Below are positions 1 through 6,301 of a DNA stretch of 7,833 nt, piece by piece. Under the pieces are notes generated by a model, which saw nothing but the letters and a program-made list of their open reading frames with translations, was not told where the DNA came from and did not search any database. The position numbers were made by a program, and so were the translations under genes. Source of the stretch: RGIG2206 sp045648425 (GTDB taxonomy: Bacteria > Bacillota > Clostridia > Oscillospirales > Acutalibacteraceae); contig JAZRNV010000008.1 of assembly GCA_045648425.1 (NCBI GenBank), positions 1-7,833 of the forward strand, given 5' to 3'. Every line of letters begins with the position of its first letter. Position 1 is the stretch's first letter.

Positions 1-8
1 CTTTTTGC

Positions 9-692
9 TTATTCTTGCGCTAAAATCTCGGTTATCCTACCCGTGGCGATAATCTCGCCTTCGGTATCGATTACGTTAAATTCTGTACCGCAATTAAAAT
101 ACTGCACATCGTAATGGTCAGGATAAAGCAGGGCCATTTTGCTGCCTGATTTGTCTGCCTTGATATAAACGGCGGCACCGTCACGCTTGTATTCGGTAAC
201 AAGGTCATAATGGACGTTTATTTTTTCGGCATCCACGTCCTTTATGCGTATGGCATAAAAGCTTTCGATGTTCAAAGGCAACTTGCCCTCAAACTCGACG
301 GCAAACTGAAATTTTGGCATTAATTGATTAAAGCGAAGACTGCTTTTATCCTCTGCTCGCCGTGCAAGAGGTGGCGTAACAAATAGTATAAGCAGCGTGT
401 ATGCCAGTGCCACAATGGGAAGGGCTACAAATGCGCTCACTATTACGTTATGAGCAGACAGTTTGCCTTCACTTAAAAGTGATGACAAAACCGCTGTTAC
501 AATAACGATGACTACGGCTATAAGAAAAATGGGAGCATTAAAGTCAAAGTCTACCTGGCCGTTGCAATGCCGGCAACGGGGACGAAAAGCGCGCTGCGAG
601 ACTTTGTAATCAAAACCGGGTAAAGACATAGATACTCTTTGAGATCTTTTAAAGCTTGCCTTACCACACCAGGGACAACGAAAATATTTCAT
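9..692 (-). CDS. Zinc-ribbon two-helix membrane protein, paralogue A (227 aa)
   Basis: No family name is recognised. The N-terminus starts MKYFRCPWCG and carries a likely zinc ribbon: C6-x2-C9 and C40-x2-C43 (CRHC). Two hydrophobic stretches follow at about residues 54-74 and 83-106, then a basic/acidic linker and a soluble C-terminal domain (about 130-227) ending in a GTEF...EGEIIATGRI segment. The C-terminal half aligns closely without long gaps with the upstream gene at 697-1440, so the two are paralogues. The start is fixed by an AAAGGAG ribosome binding site that overlaps the end of that gene; the gap between stop and start is only 4 bases, so the pair is an operon and probably translationally coupled. 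A zinc-ribbon-plus-membrane layout suggests a membrane-anchored binding or sensing role, but this is inference. No terminator is visible before the window edge. Confidence 0.85.
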   Translation of the reverse strand: MKYFRCPWCGKASFKRSQRVSMSLPGFDYKVSQRAFRPRCRHCNGQVDFDFNAPIFLIAVVIVIVTAVLSSLLSEGKLSAHNVIVSAFVALPIVALAYTLLILFVTPPLARRAEDKSSLRFNQLMPKFQFAVEFEGKLPLNIESFYAIRIKDVDAEKINVHYDLVTEYKRDGAAVYIKADKSGSKMALLYPDHYDVQYFNCGTEFNVIDTEGEIIATGRITEILAQE

Positions 693-706
693 AATTTTAC
701 TCCTTT
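667..706 (-). repeat. 40-base direct repeat, copy 1 (start of paralogue A)
   Basis: This copy is identical over 40 bases to positions 1415-1454. It covers the AAAGGAG ribosome binding site, the TAAAATT spacer, the ATG and codons for MKYFRCPWC. The identity stops abruptly on both sides, although the rest of the two genes has diverged strongly, including in the zinc-ribbon spacing. Confidence 0.95.
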
Positions 707-1440
707 GGTATTTCTGTAGAAACGCTTTCTATCCTACCTGTGGATATCACTTCACCCTCGACCCCCAAAACCTCAAATTCGGTGCCAATCTCAAAAACGT
801 CAAGATTGTAAAATTCGGGATTAAGCAAGCCGATGCGATAACCGCCGTCAGCTTTTTCTTCAATATAAACCGAGATACCGTATTTTATGTACTCCTCAAC
901 CAAATCGAGTTTGTCTGATATTGTTTCAGCGCGAACGTTTTTAAGCCGCAATGCAAAAATATTCTCGATGTTAAGTTTTGGGGGAGTTTCAAACATCGCC
1001 GAAAACTGTAGCGGAATGGGGGTAAAAACGAGATATGAAATACCTGTTATATCCCGATACTGTATGCCTCTATAAAAAACCAGTGCGTTTGCATTTCTGA
1101 TTGATAGATAGGTAGCAAACCCGAATGATGTACCAACGGCTAGACCCACTAACATCAAATTCTGAAATAACGCCCAAAACACAACAAAGGTTAAAAACGC
1201 AGCAAAGAACGCCGGCCCCGTAGCCTGCCTTGAAGCGGCGCGTCTATGTTTTTTAGACCGAGAGGGAATAAGAAGCCGCCATTTATCGCAATGTTCACAC
1301 TTTGTTCCACTTGTATATTCAAAGGTATTATCATATATATCTGATTCACCATAGTAATAGTTAAAAGGTAAATAGCGATTTAACTGCTCATTTTTATATA
1401 CGTTTGCCTTTCCGCACCAGGGACAACGAAAATATTTCAT
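697..1440 (-). CDS. Zinc-ribbon two-helix membrane protein, paralogue B (247 aa)
   Basis: Function unknown. It has the same plan as the gene at 9-692: MKYFRCPWCG start, zinc-ribbon pairs C6/C9 and C48/C51 (CEHC), a basic stretch (about 60-71, RSKKHRRAASR), two hydrophobic segments (about 77-92 and 95-111), and a C-terminal domain (about 155-240). That domain shares LNIE, A-R-K-V-AE, DLV-EY, VYI, GTEF and EGE-I-TGRI positions with the paralogue. The start at 1440 is preferred over an in-frame ATG at 1485 for three reasons. It sits behind AAGGAG, it matches the paralogue's first residues exactly, and the longer version would run through the predicted promoter. It is the first gene of a two-gene operon; its stop codon lies inside the ribosome binding site of the next gene. 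Divergent to the aminotransferase operon. Confidence 0.85.
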   Translation of the reverse strand: MKYFRCPWCGKANVYKNEQLNRYLPFNYYYGESDIYDNTFEYTSGTKCEHCDKWRLLIPSRSKKHRRAASRQATGPAFFAAFLTFVVFWALFQNLMLVGLAVGTSFGFATYLSIRNANALVFYRGIQYRDITGISYLVFTPIPLQFSAMFETPPKLNIENIFALRLKNVRAETISDKLDLVEEYIKYGISVYIEEKADGGYRIGLLNPEFYNLDVFEIGTEFEVLGVEGEVISTGRIESVSTEIPKE

Positions 1441-1454
1441 AATTTTACTCCTTT
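1415..1454 (-). repeat. 40-base direct repeat, copy 2 (start of paralogue B)
   Basis: Second perfect copy of the repeat at 667-706, offset by 748 bases and in the same orientation. Recombination between the copies would delete paralogue B cleanly and leave paralogue A with an unchanged ribosome binding site and start under the promoter at 1476-1504. Confidence 0.95.
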
Positions 1455-1475
1455 TTATAACAAGGGTGTGTACAC

Positions 1476-1504
1476 ATTCTACCACAAAAACCCAATGATT
1501 GCAA
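1476..1504 (-). promoter_or_regulatory. Promoter of the zinc-ribbon membrane protein operon
   Basis: Read on the minus strand: -35 TTGCAA (1499-1504), a 17-base spacer, and -10 TAGAAT (1476-1481) preceded by an extended -10 TGG. The predicted transcript starts near 1469, giving a leader of about 30 bases before the ATG at 1440. A 10-base palindrome TGTGTACACA (1467-1476) sits at the predicted start. Confidence 0.7.
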
Positions 1505-1548
1505 CCTTGTTACTGCGGCTTATTGCCCCAAAAACCGCAAAAAAGCAA

Positions 1549-1577
1549 TTGCATACGGCGGCGTTATGTGGTACAAT
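1549..1577 (+). promoter_or_regulatory. Promoter of the aminotransferase-trpS operon
   Basis: -35 TTGCAT (1549-1554), a 17-base spacer, and -10 TACAAT (1572-1577) preceded by TGG (extended -10). The -35 overlaps a small palindrome GCAATTGC (1545-1552). The predicted start is near 1584, inside the palindrome at 1577-1598. The ribosome binding site before the ATG at 1618 is weak (GAAAGAAG at 1601-1608). Confidence 0.7.
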
Positions 1578-1598
1578 GAAAAATAATATTATTTTTCA
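1577..1598 (+). promoter_or_regulatory. Perfect 22-base palindrome at the predicted transcription start; candidate operator
   Basis: The half-site TGAAAAATAAT is followed immediately by its exact reverse complement, with no spacer. It begins at the last base of the -10 element and spans the predicted +1 of the aminotransferase-trpS operon. A site here is well placed for repressor binding. With no loop it is a poor RNA hairpin and better read as a DNA binding site for a dimeric regulator. It does not match operator consensus sequences I know well (Rex, CodY, cre). Confidence 0.5.
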
Positions 1599-1617
1599 CC
1601 GAAAGAAGCGAAAAAAT

Positions 1618-2805
1618 ATGGATTACAAATTTGCCGAACGAATTTCATCTCTGGCTCCGTCAGCCATCCGTGAAATACTCAAATATTCGTCAGAGCCGGG
1701 CTTCATCTCTCTTGCCGCAGGCAGTCCTGCTTCCGACGCATTCCCCATTGAGGATATATCGGCCATCTCTGCCAAAATTCTTGCCGAAAGACCTATGGAG
1801 GCGCTGCATTACTCCGTCAGCGAGGGCTACACCCCCTTGCGCAACCACGTTCGTGATTATATGCGCACCACCCAGGGCGTGGGCAACGATAACGATAATA
1901 TTCTTATCACCTCGGGCGCCCAGCAGGTAATGGACCTTGCCACCAAGGCCATCTGCAACGAGGGCGACGCCATTATATGCGAAAGTCCCTCCTTCGTCGG
2001 CTCGGTCAACGCCTTCCGCTCTTACGGCCTTAATCTTGTGGGCGTGCCTATGGAATCTGACGGTATGAATATGGAAATTCTTGAGCAAAAGCTCAAATCC
2101 ACCCCCAACGTAAAGCTCATTTACGTTATTCCCAACTTCCAAAACCCCACCGGCTTTTGTATGTCTTATGAAAAGCGTGTGCGCCTTTATGAGCTTGCAA
2201 AGCAATATTCCGTTATGATTATTGAAGATAATCCATATGGAGACATCCGCTTCACAGGCGAGCCCATTCCCTCCATAAAATCAATGGATGATGAGGGTCT
2301 GGTAATCTATGCCGGCTCTTTCTCAAAGGTGCTTGCCCCTGCAATGCGCGTGGGCTTTTGCATTGCTCCTGCCCCCGTTATTCAAAAAATGGTGGTGTGC
2401 AAGCAGGTTAGCGATGTTCACACCCAGATGTGGTCACAGCTGGTCACCTACGAATTTATGACCAAGTGCGATTATGCCGCCCATCTTGATAAAATCCGTG
2501 CCATCTATCGCGAAAAGGCACAAAAGGCACAAGCTTTCATTGCCAAATATATTGGTGACACCGTTAAGTGCAATCCTATTGAAGGCGGCTTGTTCTTGTG
2601 GCTGCAGTTGCCCGATCACATTCCCTCACAGCAGGTGTGCACCGCCGCCCTTAAATATAAGGTGGCAGTGGTGCCCGGCTCTGCATTCAGCATAGAGGGT
2701 GACGACAACATAAATTGCATTCGCATAAATTATTCCGCACCCAGTGACGAAAATCTTGAAAAGGGCATTCAGCTCTTGGCAAAAACCTTAGAGGAGTTTA
2801 AATGA
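1618..2805 (+). CDS. PLP-dependent class I/II aminotransferase (LysN/MocR-type catalytic fold), 395 aa
   Basis: Fold type I aminotransferase, cytosolic, transferring an amino group between an amino acid and a 2-oxo acid. Visible landmarks: SGAQQ (99-103) in the cofactor-phosphate region, NPTG (176-179), D204 and Y207 in IIEDNPYGD for the pyridine ring, the Schiff-base lysine K237 in SFSK, R244 (cofactor phosphate) and R369 (substrate carboxylate). The N-terminal ISLAAGSPASDAFP pattern and overall sequence resemble 2-aminoadipate aminotransferases (LysN) and the catalytic half of MocR regulators; there is no N-terminal DNA-binding domain. Substrate cannot be fixed from sequence. The start at 1618 is chosen because an upstream in-frame ATG (1468) would run through the promoter and encode a non-homologous tail. 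It is the first gene of an operon; its stop overlaps the trpS start. Confidence 0.93.
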   Translation: MDYKFAERISSLAPSAIREILKYSSEPGFISLAAGSPASDAFPIEDISAISAKILAERPMEALHYSVSEGYTPLRNHVRDYMRTTQGVGNDNDNILITSGAQQVMDLATKAICNEGDAIICESPSFVGSVNAFRSYGLNLVGVPMESDGMNMEILEQKLKSTPNVKLIYVIPNFQNPTGFCMSYEKRVRLYELAKQYSVMIIEDNPYGDIRFTGEPIPSIKSMDDEGLVIYAGSFSKVLAPAMRVGFCIAPAPVIQKMVVCKQVSDVHTQMWSQLVTYEFMTKCDYAAHLDKIRAIYREKAQKAQAFIAKYIGDTVKCNPIEGGLFLWLQLPDHIPSQQVCTAALKYKVAVVPGSAFSIEGDDNINCIRINYSAPSDENLEKGIQLLAKTLEEFK

Positions 2806-3803
2806 TGGAAAACACAGAAGCTAAAAAAAGAGTATTCAGCGCCATCCAGCCCAGCGGTATGCTCACCTTGGGCAATTATCTCGGCGCCCTTAAAAACTGG
2901 ACTCTTATGCAGGATGAGTTCGACTGCCTTTATGCCGTGGCCGACCTGCACGCCATCACCGTAAGGCAGGAGCCGGCCAAGCTTCGCGAGCAAATCCGCT
3001 CCACCTTTGCCCTCCTTCTTGCTGTTGGTGTTGACCCCGAAAAGAGCCCCGTCTTTTTGCAGTCTCACGTGGCTGAGCATTCTCAGCTTGCCTGGCTGCT
3101 TAATTGCTATACCCAATACGGAGAGCTTCAGCGCATGACCCAGTTTAAGGATAAATCTCAAAAGCACGCCGACAATATCAATGCAGGTCTGTTTACCTAT
3201 CCCACACTTATGGCGGCCGACATTTTGCTTTATCAGGCCGACCTGGTGCCCATCGGTCAGGATCAAAAGCAGCATCTTGAGCTTACCCGCAACATTGCTG
3301 AGCGCTTTAATATGGCATATTCACCCACCTTTACTATCCCCGAGCCCTACATCCCCAAGGTTGGCGCCCGTGTAATGAGCTTGCAGGATCCCACCAAAAA
3401 GATGTCTAAATCAGACGAAAATGTAAACGCTTGGATAGCTATTCTCGACAAGCCCGATGACATTATCCGCAAGGTCAAGCGGGCCGTTACCGACAGCGAG
3501 GCCTGCGTCCGCTACGGCGAGGGTAAGGATGGCGTAAATAACCTTATGAGCATTTACTCCGCTTGCACAGGTCTCACCTATGAGCAAATTGAGGCCGAGT
3601 TTGCAGGCAAGGGCTACGGTGATTTCAAAGCAGCCGTCGGCGAAGCCATTGTTGAAACCTTGCGTCCCGTGCAGGAGCGCTACAATCAGATAATTACCGA
3701 CAAGGCCTACCTTGAAGAATTGTATGCCAAGGGTGCCGACAGCGCCCGTGCCATCGCTCGCAAAACCGTGGCAAAGGTAATGCGCAAGATAGGTTACGTA
3801 TAA
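2802..3803 (+). CDS. trpS: Tryptophanyl-tRNA synthetase (333 aa)
   Basis: Charges tRNA-Trp with tryptophan using ATP; class Ic synthetase, cytosolic homodimer in the family. Landmarks: the HIGH-type signature in PSGMLTLGNYLGA (17-29, TLGN at 22-25), YPTLMAADILLY (133-144) with D140 in the tryptophan pocket region, VPIGQDQKQHLELTR (149-163), and an intact KMSKS (200-204). Length is normal for bacterial TrpS. Two starts are possible in ATGATG: 2802 (overlapping the upstream TGA) or 2805. GAGGAG at 2791-2796 lies 5 or 8 bases away, so 2805 is slightly better spaced; the protein differs by one Met. The overlap with the aminotransferase stop implies translational coupling. No T-box leader is visible upstream of the operon. 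Confidence 0.97.
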   Translation: MMENTEAKKRVFSAIQPSGMLTLGNYLGALKNWTLMQDEFDCLYAVADLHAITVRQEPAKLREQIRSTFALLLAVGVDPEKSPVFLQSHVAEHSQLAWLLNCYTQYGELQRMTQFKDKSQKHADNINAGLFTYPTLMAADILLYQADLVPIGQDQKQHLELTRNIAERFNMAYSPTFTIPEPYIPKVGARVMSLQDPTKKMSKSDENVNAWIAILDKPDDIIRKVKRAVTDSEACVRYGEGKDGVNNLMSIYSACTGLTYEQIEAEFAGKGYGDFKAAVGEAIVETLRPVQERYNQIITDKAYLEELYAKGADSARAIARKTVAKVMRKIGYV

Positions 3804-3805
3804 TT

Positions 3806-4003
3806 ATGAAAAAGAAGAATCTGCTTCATAATATATGGTTTGGCGTGCGCCTGGCGGCCTCAGTGGGCTTTGTGGCGTTTATGTGGCATTTGTTTCGCTT
3901 GCCCGGCGAGAAGGAGCATCAGCTTTATTTGGTGTTAAGCTTGGGAATCTTCCTGGCCGCCCTTGTTGCTGTCAATCTGGTTTGGTATTTTAAAAAGGAT
4001 TAA
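3806..4003 (+). CDS. Small two-helix membrane protein (65 aa), unknown function
   Basis: Not recognised. The protein has a basic N-terminus (MKKKN), a hydrophobic segment at about residues 10-30, a charged turn RLPGEKEHQ (31-39) and a second hydrophobic segment at about 40-62 ending in FKKD. This is a membrane hairpin with both ends probably cytoplasmic by the positive-inside rule. It starts 2 bases after the trpS stop with no clear ribosome binding site of its own, so translation probably depends on ribosomes terminating on trpS. The operon terminator begins 20 bases after its stop. The tight packing between trpS and a terminator argues that it is a real gene, but nothing in the sequence points to a function. 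Confidence 0.7.
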   Translation: MKKKNLLHNIWFGVRLAASVGFVAFMWHLFRLPGEKEHQLYLVLSLGIFLAALVAVNLVWYFKKD

Positions 4004-4022
4004 TAAATAATATAAATTGCAC

Positions 4023-4065
4023 AAAAAATTACGGTTACTTTTGTTAAAGTAACCGTAATTTTTTT
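4023..4065 (+). terminator. Intrinsic terminator of the aminotransferase-trpS operon
   Basis: A perfect 19-bp stem (4023-4041 with 4046-4064) with core ATTACGGTTACTTT, tetraloop TGTT and a run of seven T (4059-4065). The run of A on the left arm (4023-4028) means it could also stop minus-strand transcripts. Confidence 0.93.
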
Positions 4066-4123
4066 ATATATTTACTAAAATGGGCTTTTCTTTGCACATT
4101 TCACATATAATTTATAAAATATC

Positions 4124-4152
4124 TTGAAATTATTTGTGCAATATGTTATAAT
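4124..4152 (+). promoter_or_regulatory. Promoter of the EF-G-like gene
   Basis: -35 TTGAAA (4124-4129), 17-base spacer, and consensus -10 TATAAT (4147-4152) with extended -10 TGT. The start is predicted near 4159, leaving a leader of about 68 bases. TGCACA (4093-4098) and TGTGCA (4135-4140) form a spaced inverted repeat around the -35, of uncertain meaning. A small CGGC/GCCG stem (4194-4209) lies just before the ribosome binding site. Confidence 0.85.
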
Positions 4153-4210
4153 AACAACTGATCAAAAGGCACAGACCCTTAATTAAGTTTAAGCGGCAAC
4201 TAAAAGCCGG

Positions 4211-4216
4211 AAAGGA
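4211..4216 (+). promoter_or_regulatory. Ribosome binding site that decides the EF-G-like start
   Basis: AAAGGA ends one base before the ATG at 4218, too close to use, but 10 bases before the in-frame ATG at 4227. The protein from 4227 also starts MKQYTPEKIRN, the usual beginning of this EF-G-like family, so 4227 is taken as the start. Confidence 0.7.
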
Positions 4217-4226
4217 TATGATTATT

Positions 4227-6248
4227 ATGAAACAGTACACCCCCGAAAAAATCCGTAACATTGCCTTGCTTGGCCACGCCGGCAGTGGCAAGAGCACTTT
4301 TGCCGAGGCAGCTCTTTACCTTGGCGGCATCGTCGAGCGTATGGGCAAATCGGTAGACGGCACCCTGTTTATGGATAGTGATGCCGAAGAAAGAAAACGC
4401 AAGGTTTCTTTGTTTACCTCCGTTTGCGCTATGGAGTATGGGGACTGTAAGTATAATATTATTGATGCTCCCGGCCTTTTCGATTTTGCGGCAGGTATGC
4501 ACGAGGCAGCTCGTGCCGCCGACAGCGCAATGATAATTCTCTCCAGCAAGTCAGGCCTTAATGTTGGCGCTCAAAAGGCCCACGACCTCTGCGTAAAAAA
4601 TGGGCTTCCTCACGCCTTCTTTATCGGCAAGCTTGACTCTGCTCACGCTGCCTACAACAAGGTGCTTAACAGCTTGACGGGCACTTTTGGCGCACAGATA
4701 TGCCCTGTTGTTGCCCCCTTCTACGAGGGTGATAAGCTCAAGGGCTACGTTGACCTGGTGGCAGGCAAGGCCTACACCTATGTCGGCGGCAAGCGCAGCG
4801 AGGTGGCTCTGCCTCTCGATAGCGGTATCGGCGGACTTTTTGGCCTGCTTAACGAGGCGGTCGCTTCTCAAGATGAAGCATTGATGGAAAAATACTTTGC
4901 CGAAGAACCCTTTACTGCCGACGAGATTGTGGGCGGCTTGCAAAAAGGTATCCTTTCAGGCGAGATTATTCCCGTTTTCGCAGGTGCACAGCAAATTTGC
5001 GAGGGCATCGATATTACCCTCGAGCTTATAGAAAAAATCATGCCCTCGGCTGACAAAGCTCCCGAGTATAAGGCATCCTCCGATACAGCGGCCATCGTTT
5101 TTCGCACTGTTGCCGACCCCTTTGTTGGCAAGCTGTCTATGTTTAAGGTTGTTTCGGGTGCGGTTTCATCCTCGGCTGCCCTGGTCAATTCTCGCACAGG
5201 TGAAGAGGTGCGTATAGGCAAACCTGTCTATTTGCGCGGCGGCAAGCAGGAGGATACCGACAAGGTCGTGGCAGGCGATATAGGCGCCGTTGCCAAGCTG
5301 GGCGATGTGCGCACGGGTGATACCCTTTGCAGCGCCTCCGCCAAGGTAACCCTCGACGGAATTGATTATCCCAACCCCTGCCTGTCAATGGCGGTTTATG
5401 CCGTCAAGAAGGGCGACGAAGAAAAAATTGCAAGCGGACTTATACGCATGATAGAAGAAGACCCCACCGTCTCCTTTGCCCTCAATGAAGAAACGGGCGA
5501 GCAGGTGCTGTCGGGTATGGGCGAATCTCATCTTGATGTTATTGCCAGCCGCCTTAAGAGCAAGTTTGCCGCCGAGATGCGCCTTGAGGTGCCACGGGTT
5601 GCATACCGTGAAGCCATCAAGGGCAAGGTAAAGGTGCAGGGCCGCCACAAGAAGCAGTCGGGCGGTCACGGCCAGTTTGGCGATGTTTGGATTGAGTTTG
5701 AGCCCTATGACGGAATTGACCTCCTCTTTGAAGAAAAGGTGTTTGGCGGTGCCGTTCCCAAGAATTACTTCCCTGCAGTTGAAAAGGGACTTCGTGACTC
5801 TGCCCAAAGAGGTGTTTTGGCAGGTTATCCCGTTGTGGGATTGAAGGCAACTCTGGTTGACGGCTCATATCATCCCGTTGACTCCTCCGAAATGGCCTTT
5901 AAAACAGCCGCCTCTATTGCTTACAAAACCGGATTGCCCCAGGCCAAACCGGTGCTTCTTGAGCCCATCGGCACTCTTAACGCCATTGTTCCCGACGAAT
6001 TGATGGGTGACGCCATTGGCGATATAAACAAGCGCCGCGGCAGAGTGCTGGGAATGAATCCTCTGGGCAACAAGATGACCGAGGTTGTTGCTGAGGTTCC
6101 CATGGGCGAGATGCACGATTTCTCTACGGCTATGCGTTCCATCACTCAGGGCAGAGCAGAGTTTACCCTTGCTTTCGAAAGGTATGAAGAAATGCCTGCA
6201 CAGCTGGCACAAAAGGTTATTGACTCCGCCAAGATTGAGGAAGAATAA
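4227..6248 (+). CDS. Elongation factor G-like translational GTPase paralogue (673 aa)
   Basis: Full five-domain EF-G architecture. The G domain (about 1-275) has P-loop GHAGSGKS (16-23). Domain II is at about 285-375 and III at about 385-455. Domain IV is at about 455-575, with YREAIKGKVKVQGRHKKQSGGHGQFGDVWIE split by the QSGG loop, and YHPVDSSEMAFK at 548-559. Domain V runs to the end (EPIGTLNAIVPDELMGDAIGDINKRRGRV region). It matches the divergent EF-G-like group common in clostridia rather than canonical FusA: it starts MKQYTPEKIRN and lacks the catalytic-His motif DTPGH, having DAPGL (80-84). The guanine-specificity motif NKxD reads GKLD (134-137). It is a single gene between its own promoter and terminator, not next to rpsL, rpsG or tuf, as fits a paralogue. 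Translation-associated but role unproven; databases often call such genes fusA. Confidence 0.9.
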   Translation: MKQYTPEKIRNIALLGHAGSGKSTFAEAALYLGGIVERMGKSVDGTLFMDSDAEERKRKVSLFTSVCAMEYGDCKYNIIDAPGLFDFAAGMHEAARAADSAMIILSSKSGLNVGAQKAHDLCVKNGLPHAFFIGKLDSAHAAYNKVLNSLTGTFGAQICPVVAPFYEGDKLKGYVDLVAGKAYTYVGGKRSEVALPLDSGIGGLFGLLNEAVASQDEALMEKYFAEEPFTADEIVGGLQKGILSGEIIPVFAGAQQICEGIDITLELIEKIMPSADKAPEYKASSDTAAIVFRTVADPFVGKLSMFKVVSGAVSSSAALVNSRTGEEVRIGKPVYLRGGKQEDTDKVVAGDIGAVAKLGDVRTGDTLCSASAKVTLDGIDYPNPCLSMAVYAVKKGDEEKIASGLIRMIEEDPTVSFALNEETGEQVLSGMGESHLDVIASRLKSKFAAEMRLEVPRVAYREAIKGKVKVQGRHKKQSGGHGQFGDVWIEFEPYDGIDLLFEEKVFGGAVPKNYFPAVEKGLRDSAQRGVLAGYPVVGLKATLVDGSYHPVDSSEMAFKTAASIAYKTGLPQAKPVLLEPIGTLNAIVPDELMGDAIGDINKRRGRVLGMNPLGNKMTEVVAEVPMGEMHDFSTAMRSITQGRAEFTLAFERYEEMPAQLAQKVIDSAKIEEE

Positions 6249-6256
6249 TTCTATGC

Positions 6257-6296
6257 AAAAAACCCGTGGTAACCAACGGTTACCACGGGTTTAATT
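6257..6296. terminator. Bidirectional terminator between convergent genes
   Basis: A 15-bp perfect stem (6260-6274 with 6278-6292), core ACCCGTGGTAACC, with a 3-base loop. On the minus strand it is followed by six T (complement of 6257-6262), good for stopping the alcohol dehydrogenase transcript. On the plus strand the tract TTTAATTTTA is weaker but usable for the EF-G-like gene. It lies 8 bases after one stop codon and about 6 before the other. Confidence 0.9.
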
Positions 6297-6301
6297 TTAT
6301 C

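Noticed and set aside
1441..1485. N-terminal extension of paralogue B from an ATG at 1485
   Set aside because: It lacks a ribosome binding site, overlaps the -10 box, and is absent from the paralogue, whereas 1440 has AAGGAG.
1468..1617. A 50-residue N-terminal extension of the aminotransferase
   Set aside because: It would be translated through the promoter and the 22-base palindrome, and such a tail is not expected in the family.
1690..2205. A 171-codon minus-strand frame opposite the aminotransferase
   Set aside because: It is antisense to the cofactor-binding motifs of a clear aminotransferase and shows no start signals.
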